This document shows, one piece after another, positions 44,670-53,807 of a stretch of 64,000 bases of DNA. Position numbers and translations under genes: made by a program. The stretch lies in the NCBI GenBank assembly GCA_022616555.1, contig JAKEEG010000049.1, positions 30,464-94,463 on the forward strand, written 5' to 3'. The notes under the pieces are model-generated. The model was not told where the DNA came from, ran no database searches, and worked only from the letters and a program-made list of their open reading frames with translations. Each line of letters opens with the position of its first letter. The first letter of the stretch is position 1. The stretch comes from Ignavibacteriota bacterium (GTDB taxonomy: Bacteria > Bacteroidota > Ignavibacteria > UBA10030).

Positions 44670-46538
44670 TTATTGCTGGGTTGCGGCAAGCAATTGGCTT
44701 TGCAAGCCTGCAGCGCGAGGATACGCCGGGTCTAAGGCAAGGCATTTGTTGATTGCGTTGAGCGCTTGTTGGTAGTCCTTGCTATTTGCGTAAGCGCCGG
44801 AGAGGTTGTACCACACTTGAGTGTCGGTTCCGTCATATTTCAAACTTTCCTCAAGGTAGCGTATCGCTTCGCTTGTATTGTTCTTTGATAAACTTATTGT
44901 GCCCAGCCATTTTGCGGAATAAGCGTCCGGCTTCAGTCCGTAGCGTTGTTGGAGATAAGGACGTGCGTCGTCGTACCGTTCGGCTTTCATCAACTCGTTA
45001 GCTGTGTAATCATAGTACTCGACAACGACGGGATACTGCGAGATGAGGGTGCTCATCTGCCACTGAAATCTGGCATAATCCTTTTGCGCAAGGTACCAAG
45101 CGGCGGCTTTGAGATGAGCTTTCTCCCATGAGGGTTCGTTGGTGAGGAACGCGAAAGCAGCTTGCTCGATAGCGTCGTTTGGGCTGACAAGTGCAGAGAT
45201 AGGCCGTTTCTCATTTTTCTCAATGTACGGCCAATCGTTCTTGAGTATGGCGATGCGGTAAAGTGCAATCACTGAGTCGAGCCTCGTAAAATGAAACCCG
45301 GCGAGCGTCAGGCTGTCAAGCGTGCGGTCGGATATCACAGCCGCATCCCACGACGGGAGAAACCTGTGTTCTCTCATCGTGCGAAGATACGCTTGTGCCA
45401 TCAGCCGGTAGCCGGTGAGAGTCGGATGGAGGTGGTCGGTCATTAAGTTATTGCCGACGAGTCCATTCGGGCTAGAAGAACGGAACACGGAATCTATACG
45501 AACAACGGGCAGTCCAAACTCTTCGCCCAGCTTGAGTATTGACCTGTTGGTTGCTTCGGGCGCACGGAAGCGGAGTAGGTCTAAATCTTTCGCAAGCTGA
45601 AAGAGAGAGTCGGCGGCAGAGACGTTCCTGGCAGCAAGCTCCTTCTGCGCGGCCAAGAACACGTCATCGGCGGGTTGATATCCGGCTGATGCGGCAGAGA
45701 TAAACGGCTTGTGGTCTTTGACATTGCTCACAAGCGTGCCGAGCATGAGCGGGACACCCTGTTGTTTCGCCATCTCGAGGATATCGCGTATGTTGTTCTC
45801 GAACTGTGCTATACCATCGTGAAAGGTACCTGATCCGTATTCGATGTACTGGTCTTCAGCCATCCGCGACATTAAGGTGCCACTTTGGTGAGCGGCGTCG
45901 CTGGAAAAGAGCGATGCGAGAGAACGCACGGTGTTGCGAATCAGTTGGGTGGTTTTGAAGTTGTTCAAGAATAGAGTGAAATGGACGAGCGTCCGGTTTG
46001 AGCCAAACGTCTCCAACGAACCGACGCCGAGCGCGCCATAGTATTCGTTGTGTCCGGCATAGATCAGCACCAGGTCGGGCTGTTGTTCAAGGACGCCGGG
46101 GAACAGGTCTCGCAGCGTGTAGCTGTTGACGGCAGTCATGCTAAGGTTGACGACCTCGATCGTGCAGTTTGGGTACAGAATGCCCAGTTCTGTTTGGAGC
46201 CAGCGGGAGAACGAGCCCAACGGCGAAAACGGATATCCAGCGGCACTGCTGCCGCCGAGCACAAAAACGCGGAACGCATTTGGCTTTTTGACTGCATCAA
46301 AGATGTCCTGATTGGAAAAAGGCACATTCCGGATCGTGTGAAAATAGCGCTTGGCGATGTCCGGGTTCAAAATCAGCTTGCCTTCAGAGGCTGGTACCCA
46401 TTGGTTGAGGTTCACGCCATAGTCAAACAGTCTCAACCCTGCTTCAAGCAGAACAAAGAAGAGCAGGGGGATAAGGACGAGCAGTGCGTAGAAATATAAC
46501 GGAGGTTTCTTTTGCCGGGGTTGTGTTGTCGATGTCAT
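44670..46538 (-). CDS. Membrane-anchored SGNH/GDSL hydrolase with TPR repeats
   Basis: 622 residues: one N-terminal membrane helix (about 14-32), an SGNH hydrolase domain with GGSSAAGYPF (about 95-104, Ser nucleophile), AGHNEYYG (about 161-168, block III Asn) and DHLHP near 375 (Asp/His), then TPR-like helices in the last 130 residues (AIRYLEESLKYDGTDTQVWYNLSGAYANSKDYQQALNAINK region). SGNH proteins of this type modify or remove O-acyl groups on polysaccharides or lipids. It diverges from the SxtJ-carbamoyltransferase genes, and the two units probably share a function. Confidence 0.87.
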   Translation of the reverse strand: MTSTTQPRQKKPPLYFYALLVLIPLLFFVLLEAGLRLFDYGVNLNQWVPASEGKLILNPDIAKRYFHTIRNVPFSNQDIFDAVKKPNAFRVFVLGGSSAAGYPFSPLGSFSRWLQTELGILYPNCTIEVVNLSMTAVNSYTLRDLFPGVLEQQPDLVLIYAGHNEYYGALGVGSLETFGSNRTLVHFTLFLNNFKTTQLIRNTVRSLASLFSSDAAHQSGTLMSRMAEDQYIEYGSGTFHDGIAQFENNIRDILEMAKQQGVPLMLGTLVSNVKDHKPFISAASAGYQPADDVFLAAQKELAARNVSAADSLFQLAKDLDLLRFRAPEATNRSILKLGEEFGLPVVRIDSVFRSSSPNGLVGNNLMTDHLHPTLTGYRLMAQAYLRTMREHRFLPSWDAAVISDRTLDSLTLAGFHFTRLDSVIALYRIAILKNDWPYIEKNEKRPISALVSPNDAIEQAAFAFLTNEPSWEKAHLKAAAWYLAQKDYARFQWQMSTLISQYPVVVEYYDYTANELMKAERYDDARPYLQQRYGLKPDAYSAKWLGTISLSKNNTSEAIRYLEESLKYDGTDTQVWYNLSGAYANSKDYQQALNAINKCLALDPAYPRAAGLQSQLLAATQQ

Positions 46539-46675
46539 AGAGTCTAAACGTGTTGGAAAAGAATATCAAGTATTTCTCTCAAAATCAAAAGTTCAAACGG
46601 ACGAGCAAAGGCTTCATTGCAACTCCACCGGCATTTCAATAGATTAATTGGGTTGAACGAAAAGGAACAGCGCTC

Positions 46676-46921
46676 ATGACGGTAAAACAATTCGGGTCGA
46701 TGTTGTACCGCTGGTGGATGAAGTTTGCCTATGTCCTGGCGATCGTCAATACGACCATTCTGCTGACGCTGGTCTATATTCTGCTCATCGGTCCGTTTTC
46801 GCTTGTTACGCGTTTGTTCGGGAAAGATCTGCTGAAACACAGGCTTCTAAAGTCCGGGTCGTTTTGGATGCCCAAAGAACCTGTTCAGAACAGCCTTGAA
46901 GAATCGCGCCGCCAGTTTTAA
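46676..46921 (+). CDS. SxtJ-family small membrane protein
   Basis: 81 residues with one long hydrophobic stretch (about 16-42) and the SxtJ-like pattern NTTILLTLVYILLIGPFSLVTRLFGKDLL followed by a polar SFWMPKEP tail. SxtJ-like proteins are known as neighbours of carbamoyltransferases, and their role is unresolved. AAGGA precedes the ATG, and the stop lies 2 bases before the carbamoyltransferase start. Confidence 0.8.
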   Translation: MTVKQFGSMLYRWWMKFAYVLAIVNTTILLTLVYILLIGPFSLVTRLFGKDLLKHRLLKSGSFWMPKEPVQNSLEESRRQF

Positions 46922-46923
46922 CT

Positions 46924-48660
46924 ATGAATATCCTGGGAATATCTTGTTACTACCATGATGCGGCTGCCGCCCTTGTGCAGGACGGTACGCTCGTTGCCGC
47001 CGCCCAGGAAGAACGCTTCACGCGCAAGCGGCATGACCAGGATTTCCCGGCGAACGCGATTCAATTCTGTCTCCAACGCGCCGGGATTACGCCGCAGCAG
47101 CTCGACTACGTTGTGTTTTATGACAAGCCGTTTACAAAATTCGACCGCATCCTGCAAACATACATCGCCACGTTTCCCATGGGCTTGCGTTCGTTTTTGA
47201 AAGCCATGCCCGTCTGGATTAAAGAGAAAATATGGATTCCCCAACATATCAAAAGCGAATTGTCCTATGAGGGCGAGATTCTGTTTACCGAGCACCACAT
47301 GTCGCATGCCGCCAGCGCGTTTCTTGTCTCGCCCTTTGAGGAAGCTGCAATCCTCACAACCGACGGCGTTGGGGAGTGGGATACCACGACATACGGTTGG
47401 GGACGCGGGAATAATATCCAGCTTACACACTGCATCCAGTTCCCGCACTCGCTCGGATTGCTGTATTCGGCGTTTACGTATTATCTGGGGTTCCGTGTGA
47501 ACAGCGCCGAATACAAGGTGATGGGACTTGCTCCCTACGGCGAGCCGAGATTCGCTGAGCTAATCCTGAAAGAGCCTGTAACGCTGCGTGATGACGGGAG
47601 CTTCCGCTTAAACATGCGGTACTTCACGTATGAGTACGGCTTGACGATGACCGGCAGAAAGTTCGCCAAATTGTTCGGCGAACCGGTACGCACACCCGAG
47701 TCTAAAATGACGCAATTTCATAAAGACGTTGCCGCATCGTTGCAAGTTGTCACTGACCGCATTATGGTGAAGATGACGCAGCATATTGAGCGCGAGACGA
47801 AGATGAAACACCTCTGCATGGCAGGAGGCGTGGCGCTCAACTGCGTTTCCAACAGCAAGATTTTAGAGAATACCTCGTTTCAAGATGTGTTCGTTCAGCC
47901 GGCTGCCGGTGATGCGGGCGGAGCAGTCGGTGCGGCGTTTTATGCCTACAACACGCTGCTCAGCAATCCTCGCAGCTTTGTCATGAACGACGCGTTCTTT
48001 GGCCCAGAATTTTCCGACGAGCAAATCGCGTCTCTGCTGAATGCCAAAGGTGTCTCGCACCGCAAATGTGAGAGACAAGAGCTGTTGCGTGAAACAGCGC
48101 GGCTCATTGCGGAGCAGAAAGTCGTGGGTTGGTTCCAGGGGCGTATGGAGTTCGGTCCCCGCGCTCTTGGCAGCCGCAGCATCATCGCCGATGCAAGAAA
48201 TCCCAAAAACCAGTCGGTTGTAAATTTGAAAATTAAATTTCGTGAAAGCTTCCGCCCGTTCGCTCCCGCTGTGTTGGAAGAAAAGACCAGCGAGTATTTC
48301 GAGTTCAACCGCCCCAGCCCGTTTATGCTGTTCGTCGCTCAGGTGCGTGAAGACAAGCGTGAGATTCCCGCGGTTACACACGTAGACGGCTCCGCGCGAT
48401 TGCAGACAATTTCCCGCTCGCAGCACCCGTTGTTTTACGACTTAATTGCTGAATTCGACAGGCAAACCGGCTGCCCGGTCATTATTAATACGTCGTTCAA
48501 TGTGCGCGGTGAGCCGATTGTGTGTACGCCGGAAGATGCATGGCGATGTTTCATGCGCACGGAGATGGATGCGCTGGTGCTCGGCAGTTACATTGTGGAA
48601 AAGAGCAAGCTGGGGTCGTACAAGCAGGAAGTACTGCAAGAGACATTTGAGCTGGATTGA
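46924..48660 (+). CDS. Carbamoyltransferase (NodU/CmcH family)
   Basis: 578 residues. The N-terminal Kae1-like domain starts NILGISCYYHDAAAALV, with the EERFTRKRHD motif near 36 and metal-binding His residues in TEHHMSHAASAF (about 122-133). The C-terminal YrdC-like-fold domain has GRMEFGPRALGSRSI (about 408-422). The family transfers carbamoyl from carbamoyl phosphate to hydroxyl groups of sugars or secondary metabolites through a carbamoyl-adenylate. With membrane partners SxtJ and DUF5989 and an SGNH hydrolase, a surface glycan is a plausible target. Confidence 0.93.
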   Translation: MNILGISCYYHDAAAALVQDGTLVAAAQEERFTRKRHDQDFPANAIQFCLQRAGITPQQLDYVVFYDKPFTKFDRILQTYIATFPMGLRSFLKAMPVWIKEKIWIPQHIKSELSYEGEILFTEHHMSHAASAFLVSPFEEAAILTTDGVGEWDTTTYGWGRGNNIQLTHCIQFPHSLGLLYSAFTYYLGFRVNSAEYKVMGLAPYGEPRFAELILKEPVTLRDDGSFRLNMRYFTYEYGLTMTGRKFAKLFGEPVRTPESKMTQFHKDVAASLQVVTDRIMVKMTQHIERETKMKHLCMAGGVALNCVSNSKILENTSFQDVFVQPAAGDAGGAVGAAFYAYNTLLSNPRSFVMNDAFFGPEFSDEQIASLLNAKGVSHRKCERQELLRETARLIAEQKVVGWFQGRMEFGPRALGSRSIIADARNPKNQSVVNLKIKFRESFRPFAPAVLEEKTSEYFEFNRPSPFMLFVAQVREDKREIPAVTHVDGSARLQTISRSQHPLFYDLIAEFDRQTGCPVIINTSFNVRGEPIVCTPEDAWRCFMRTEMDALVLGSYIVEKSKLGSYKQEVLQETFELD

Positions 48661-48674
48661 CGAAAGGTAACTCT

Positions 48675-48854
48675 ATGGGTGCATGGAAAACATTGCGAGA
48701 GCGGCTGAAGATTTTCAAAGAGTTGTGGGCGTTTATGCGCGTGCGGAAAAAATGGTGGCTGGGCCCCATTATCTTTGTGCTCTTGTTCCTCGGCTTGTTC
48801 ATCGTGCTGACGCAAGGCTCGGCTCTTGCGCCGTTTATTTATTCATTATTCTAG
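48675..48854 (+). CDS. DUF5989-family small membrane protein
   Basis: 59 residues from the ATG at 48675 (AAAGG upstream). A TTG six codons earlier overlaps the carbamoyltransferase stop. The protein has a basic amphipathic N-terminus (LRERLKIFKELWAFMRVRKKWW), then one membrane helix and the conserved end QGSALAPFIYSLF, which matches the DUF5989 family as I know it. These are recurrent neighbours of carbamoyltransferases. Only 11 bases separate it from the GH13 gene. Confidence 0.85.
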   Translation: MGAWKTLRERLKIFKELWAFMRVRKKWWLGPIIFVLLFLGLFIVLTQGSALAPFIYSLF

Positions 48855-48865
48855 AATTGGAACCG

Positions 48866-51667
48866 ATGAGATATTCTATATTTGGTACACTTGCATTGGT
48901 GCTGTCGGGCTTGTCTAATATGTTTGCTCAGACAAGCGTGGACAGCGTCACGATAACCTTCCGCGCATATGTTTCATCATCGACAACGACGTTTGTGCCG
49001 GGGCAATTTAATAATTGGGGACCGAACTCGAGCGGGACGATCAACTCCGGCGCTCCCTCACAAATGAGCTACGATAGCGCGCTCGCGTGTTGGATAAAGA
49101 CGTACACATTCAAGATTCACGACCTAAGCGATGCTAGCAGGGATTCCAATGGGGTAAAGATTGATTCAATGTTCCAATACAAATTTAATGCTGGTGGTTC
49201 AAGCTCAGGGTGGTTTTCCGATCCTTTGAATCAGGAGACTAATCCGCAGGACAACAATAACTCCGTTCTCCGGCTAACGAATTTATTTTGGTTTCAGATG
49301 TACAGGCAAGACTCGTCAAGCTACATCACGAAAATCACTGCAGGATTAATTCACGCGAATTCGGACAGTATCGCTTCCATCATGCTTACAACGGGAGCGA
49401 CAAGCGAGGGGCCTCTCACGAGCACTGAGATCGTATCGGATTATGACACCACAAAGCGCATTCTCTCGCACACTTTTTCATCACCGATTCTAAAATCTGA
49501 TTATATGCGCCTCGTCGGTTATACTGCTGCAGGAGATTCGGTTGTATACGAAAAGGAAGGATATGCTATCCTCACATTAGAGATGCCGGCGTACGCGAAG
49601 CACGGGGTGACGTTGCCGAGTGAGGCGTCGGGCGATTCCGCAACATTTAGGCTTCGGCTCTCCGGTCAGGGAGTGGTGTTCCTTTATATCGCCCCATCGG
49701 GACAGTCGCCCGCGACGGCAGATCCGATCGCGATGCGGAAGGACGCGCTCACTTCGGACAACTGGTGGACCAACGTTGCGCTTGACGCAGGAACGTATGA
49801 GTACCAGTACGGCCTTGAAAGTAAGTTGGTCCACGATCCGTGGGGCAGGGAAGTAGGACAATACGGAACAAAGTTTACTGTCGGTGCTGCCGGGTTAACC
49901 GCCGATGATTATGTTTGGCAGTCAACAGAGTACGAACGTCCTCAGCTCAATAAGGTTGTCATTTATGAGCTGAATGTCGGTGAGTTTGCAGGCGGGTATT
50001 ACAACAAGACCAGCTCGAATCAAGGGACGTTCCTCGAGCTCGCGTCGCTCATGGGGCATTTTGATTCTCTTGGCGTGAACGCCATCGAGCTTATGCCGGT
50101 GAACGACTACGGCAGCATCGGCAAGTCCGGGCACTCGTGGGGATACGACCTCAACAGCTACTTCGCACTCGAGCCAGGCTACGGCACTCCACGCAATTTC
50201 AAGGCGCTTGTGGATTCCGCACACTCGCATGGTATCGCGGTCATCGTCGATGTGGTGTTCAACCATTTGAACGAAACCAGCGCCTTGTGGCAAATGCAGC
50301 CGAGCGAAGCCGAGAACCCGTACTTCAAAACGCTCACACCTCTCCATTATAATGAAGATGGGTTAGGATTTTTCAAGGATATGGACCATTGGACCCCTGA
50401 AACTCAAGAGTTAGTGTACGAATCGTTGAAGATGTGGATTGATGAATATAAAGTTGATGGCTTTCGATACGACTTTACGCAGGGGATTGGTTGGAAAACG
50501 AGCGATACGACCGTAGGTATTCTCGGATGGGCGAATCGCATTCACAATGAGTACGGCGGACAGGTGTACCAGATTGCCGAGCATTTGCCGGAAAGCCCCG
50601 CGCTCATTTATTATAGTGGGCTAACAAGCGGCTGGCACGACAGTTTTAGAGATGAGGTGTTTGACGAGGCGCGGTTCAGAAATACATCGCTGACTGAATT
50701 TGAAAATCTCGTGCTTGGCTTAAGCGCTTACGGCAGTAATGATACACCCTCTTCGCCAAGCTCCTATGGAACGAGAATCGAGCCGGTTAATGCCAATGTC
50801 AATCACGATGAGCAATCGTTGATTTACGAAATGCAAACGTTCCAGGGTGTTTCGCCCGCTGATGCTGTCAAACGCGATAAATTATACGCCACGTTTATGT
50901 TTGCATCGTTGGGTGTTCCCATGCTCTGGCAGGGAATGGAATGGGCGGAGCCCCGAGGATGGTCGAGTGATGGATTGAAACTCGGTTATCGTCCAGTACA
51001 ATGGAGTAGGCTTTCGACGGCTGAAGGACTGTCGCACTTCAGACACTACCAAGCACTCGCGCACCATCGGTTGCGCAATCCGGCGCTGTATGACGGCGAG
51101 TTGAGAAAGCTTGCGAAATACACAAGCGAGAGGGTACTCGTCTGGGGGTTGGAGGATTCCACAAGCGGGGCAAAGGTGATGATTGTGGCGAATTTGAGCA
51201 ATTCAGAAAAAACGGTGTCGAACGTGCCGTGGCTTGCAACGGGAGTGTGGTACGACGTTTTTAATGAGTCGGAATACAATGTAAGCGCTACGCCGGTCGA
51301 TTCGTTTACTGTCCCAGCCTATACCGCAAAAGTGTATTCAAACAAGAGCAACACCGAGTTGGGCATTCCGACTTCGGTGGAGAAGCTGGGCGATAACGCG
51401 CCGCGTGAGTTTCGCTTGCTTCAGAATTATCCGAACCCCTTCAACCCGGCAACCAATTTCGAATTTCGGATTGCGAATTCTGAATTTGTACAATTGCGGG
51501 TTTACGATATTCTTGGCAGAGAGGTTGTAACATTAGTCAATGAGGAACTACGTTCCGGTGTCTATCACACGCAATGGGACGCGCGCAACCAGCCGAGCGG
51601 GGTGTATTTCTATCGCATCCAGGCCGGAGACTTTGTCGAAACCAAAAAGATGCTGTTGCTCAAATGA
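48866..51667 (+). CDS. T9SS-exported GH13 alpha-amylase, multi-domain
   Basis: 933 residues from the ATG at 48866, where a signal peptide begins (MRYSIFGTLALVLSGLSNMFAQ). The earlier in-frame start lies inside the DUF5989 gene and gives nonsense protein. Domains: starch-binding-like module (about 22-150, GQFNNWGP), further beta modules including a CBM48-like region before the barrel, and GH13 barrel (about 355-750) with D536 (DGFRYDF), E572 (QIAEHLPE) and D648 (VNHDEQ). Then a C-terminal beta domain and a type A T9SS sorting domain (NYPNPFNP to KKMLLLK). It would cut starch at the cell surface. Confidence 0.92.
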   Translation: MRYSIFGTLALVLSGLSNMFAQTSVDSVTITFRAYVSSSTTTFVPGQFNNWGPNSSGTINSGAPSQMSYDSALACWIKTYTFKIHDLSDASRDSNGVKIDSMFQYKFNAGGSSSGWFSDPLNQETNPQDNNNSVLRLTNLFWFQMYRQDSSSYITKITAGLIHANSDSIASIMLTTGATSEGPLTSTEIVSDYDTTKRILSHTFSSPILKSDYMRLVGYTAAGDSVVYEKEGYAILTLEMPAYAKHGVTLPSEASGDSATFRLRLSGQGVVFLYIAPSGQSPATADPIAMRKDALTSDNWWTNVALDAGTYEYQYGLESKLVHDPWGREVGQYGTKFTVGAAGLTADDYVWQSTEYERPQLNKVVIYELNVGEFAGGYYNKTSSNQGTFLELASLMGHFDSLGVNAIELMPVNDYGSIGKSGHSWGYDLNSYFALEPGYGTPRNFKALVDSAHSHGIAVIVDVVFNHLNETSALWQMQPSEAENPYFKTLTPLHYNEDGLGFFKDMDHWTPETQELVYESLKMWIDEYKVDGFRYDFTQGIGWKTSDTTVGILGWANRIHNEYGGQVYQIAEHLPESPALIYYSGLTSGWHDSFRDEVFDEARFRNTSLTEFENLVLGLSAYGSNDTPSSPSSYGTRIEPVNANVNHDEQSLIYEMQTFQGVSPADAVKRDKLYATFMFASLGVPMLWQGMEWAEPRGWSSDGLKLGYRPVQWSRLSTAEGLSHFRHYQALAHHRLRNPALYDGELRKLAKYTSERVLVWGLEDSTSGAKVMIVANLSNSEKTVSNVPWLATGVWYDVFNESEYNVSATPVDSFTVPAYTAKVYSNKSNTELGIPTSVEKLGDNAPREFRLLQNYPNPFNPATNFEFRIANSEFVQLRVYDILGREVVTLVNEELRSGVYHTQWDARNQPSGVYFYRIQAGDFVETKKMLLLK

Positions 51668-52914
51668 ATAATCTGAGAATCATCTCCTTCTATAGTGCGC
51701 TTGTTCTATCATTTGTAAGTTTGCTCGGCTGCGTGAACGAAGACAACGACGCGCGCCGCATCATCATATGGCACCAAATGCGACCGGATGAAAGGAGCAT
51801 CTTACAGCGCCAGATCGGCCGGTACATGGAAGCGAATCCGGGCGTGCAGGTGGTAGAGCTGTTCAAAGAGACTGAGGAGCTCCGCAGCGGATACGTCATA
51901 GCCGCGATTGCCGGACAGGGTCCTGACCTCGTGTACGGCCCGTCCGACCCGGTCGGGATCTACGAGGCAACGAAGACCGTCATGCCGCTTGAGGAAATAT
52001 TCCCTGCCGAGTATTTATCGGAGTTCGACTCAACAGGATTGCTCTGGCACCGCGGTCATTTGTATCAAATCGCCGATAAAATTGGCAATCATCTCGCGCT
52101 GGTTTATAACAAGAAATACGTGCAGACTCCGCCGACAACTGACCGCGAGCTTATCGCACTTGCTAAATCAATACAGGAGCAATATGGCTCCACCGCGGGA
52201 AGACCTAATGTGTACGGCTTAGGGTGGAATTACATCGAGCCGTTCTTTTTTATTCCGTTCTTAACAGGGCACGGCGGCTGGGTGTTTGCATCGGACAGCG
52301 TGACTCCGGCGCTCGATAACGGGTACATGGTTGAAGCCCTGAAGTTTGTCCGCCGGCTCAGGGACGATGAGAAAATCGTCCCGAAGGACGCGGATTATAA
52401 CGTCGCCGACGCGCTGTTCAAAGACGGCAAATGCGCCATGCTCATCAACGGCGATTGGTCGTGGGCGGGGTATATTCAGCGTGGGATCGATATCGGTGTT
52501 GCGCCGTTGCCGATGATCACGGAGACAGGCCTCTGGTGTGCGCCGATGACTTCGCCGAAGGGTTACTCGTTTAACGCCAACGTAGCGGAGGAAAAGATTC
52601 CGCTTCTGGTCGATGTTGTGCAGTTCCTCCTTTCAGAAGATAATCAATTAGAAACTTCGCGCGAGCTTGGCACAGCCCCAACGCGTCGCTCGCTGTATAG
52701 CCATCCGGCAATCGTCTCGAACGAAATTTTACAGAACTCTCTTCGTCAGATCCAGCAAGGGCGCTCTATGCCGGTGGTGCCGGAGATGCGAGCGGTGTGG
52801 GATGCGATGCGCCCCGGCTACCAGGCAGTAATGGGGGGTGCGCTGACTCCCGAAGCGGCGGCGCAGTCGATGCAGCAGCTTGCCCAACGGAAGATATCCG
52901 ATATGAAAGAATAA
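51664..52914 (+). CDS. Maltodextrin ABC transporter substrate-binding lipoprotein (MalE-like)
   Basis: 416 residues from the ATG at 51664, overlapping the amylase stop by ATGA. Lipobox LLGC at about 18-21 makes it a lipoprotein. The rest is a family 1 solute-binding fold: IIIWHQMRPDERSILQ, GQGPDLVYGPSD, YNKKYVQTPPTT, FKDGKCAMLINGDWSW and GYSFNA match maltose/maltodextrin-binding proteins. It delivers oligosaccharides in the periplasm to the two permeases that follow. Confidence 0.9.
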   Translation: MNNLRIISFYSALVLSFVSLLGCVNEDNDARRIIIWHQMRPDERSILQRQIGRYMEANPGVQVVELFKETEELRSGYVIAAIAGQGPDLVYGPSDPVGIYEATKTVMPLEEIFPAEYLSEFDSTGLLWHRGHLYQIADKIGNHLALVYNKKYVQTPPTTDRELIALAKSIQEQYGSTAGRPNVYGLGWNYIEPFFFIPFLTGHGGWVFASDSVTPALDNGYMVEALKFVRRLRDDEKIVPKDADYNVADALFKDGKCAMLINGDWSWAGYIQRGIDIGVAPLPMITETGLWCAPMTSPKGYSFNANVAEEKIPLLVDVVQFLLSEDNQLETSRELGTAPTRRSLYSHPAIVSNEILQNSLRQIQQGRSMPVVPEMRAVWDAMRPGYQAVMGGALTPEAAAQSMQQLAQRKISDMKE

Positions 52915-52917
52915 CAA

Positions 52918-53802
52918 TTGAGAAGTAAACCCTTTATATCGTTTCTCATTATTCCTTCGTTCGTTGTGCTGACGGCGGTGGTGTTCTATCCGTTCGCGTA
53001 CAATTTTGTGTTGTCGCTGGGCAATATGAATTTGATGAACATCAGGGATTGGATGGTTATCGGCTTTCGCCAGTACATCAAAATTTTTACCGAGCCCTCG
53101 CAACCGGACCTTTACATCGTGTTCCTGAAGACGATCATTTGGACTGTGGTTAATGTGTTCTTCCATGTGCTGATCGGCGTTTTTCTCGCCTTGCTCTTGA
53201 ATCAAAGTATGAGGGGACGGTCGATCTACCGGACAATCTTAATTTTGCCATGGGCGATTCCGCAATTCATCGTTGCTCTCACCTGGCGGGGGATGTTCAA
53301 CTACGAATACGGCGCCATTAATCTTTTGCTCACGCAACTGCTCGGCGTGCCCGCAGTAGAGTGGCTGAGTAATCCGACGAACGCCTTCATCTCGTGCATC
53401 ATCGTGAACGTGTGGCTCGGGTTTCCGTTCATGATGGTGGTGGCACTTGGAGCGTTGCAGAGCATTCCACACGAGCTGTACGAAGCGGCTAACATCGACG
53501 GTGCGCGGTGGTATCACAAGCTCTCGAAAATCACTTTACCGCTTATCAGGCCGGTGATGATCCCCGCGATTACGCTCGGCGTTGTATGGACGTTCAATAA
53601 TTTGAACATCGTGTGGCTCGTCAGCAACATGGGCGAGCCATCGGATAACACGCACATTCTCGTATCGTTTGTGTACAAGGCCGCGTTTAATTTTTACAGC
53701 TTTAGCTATGCGGCAGCGATTTCGGTAGTGATTTTTCTCGTTTTACTAGTCTTTAGTCTGACATTCATCCGCCGCACACGCGCGGCGGAAGCGGCGTATT
53801 AA
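52918..53802 (+). CDS. Maltodextrin ABC transporter permease (MalF-like)
   Basis: 294 residues, six membrane helices. The EAA loop reads EAANIDGARWYHKLSKITLPLIRP (about 197-220). The N-terminus starts at TTG 52918, three bases after the malE-like stop. No ATG exists in frame before residue 35, which would remove the first helix. It lacks the long periplasmic loop of enteric MalF, as is usual for sugar permeases of this type. Forms a heterodimer with the next gene product. Confidence 0.9.
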   Translation: MRSKPFISFLIIPSFVVLTAVVFYPFAYNFVLSLGNMNLMNIRDWMVIGFRQYIKIFTEPSQPDLYIVFLKTIIWTVVNVFFHVLIGVFLALLLNQSMRGRSIYRTILILPWAIPQFIVALTWRGMFNYEYGAINLLLTQLLGVPAVEWLSNPTNAFISCIIVNVWLGFPFMMVVALGALQSIPHELYEAANIDGARWYHKLSKITLPLIRPVMIPAITLGVVWTFNNLNIVWLVSNMGEPSDNTHILVSFVYKAAFNFYSFSYAAAISVVIFLVLLVFSLTFIRRTRAAEAAY

Positions 53803-53807
53803 CCATT

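Noticed and set aside
48683..48865. Upstream extension of the T9SS amylase frame
   Set aside because: It overlaps the DUF5989 gene in another frame, and a proper signal peptide begins at 48866.
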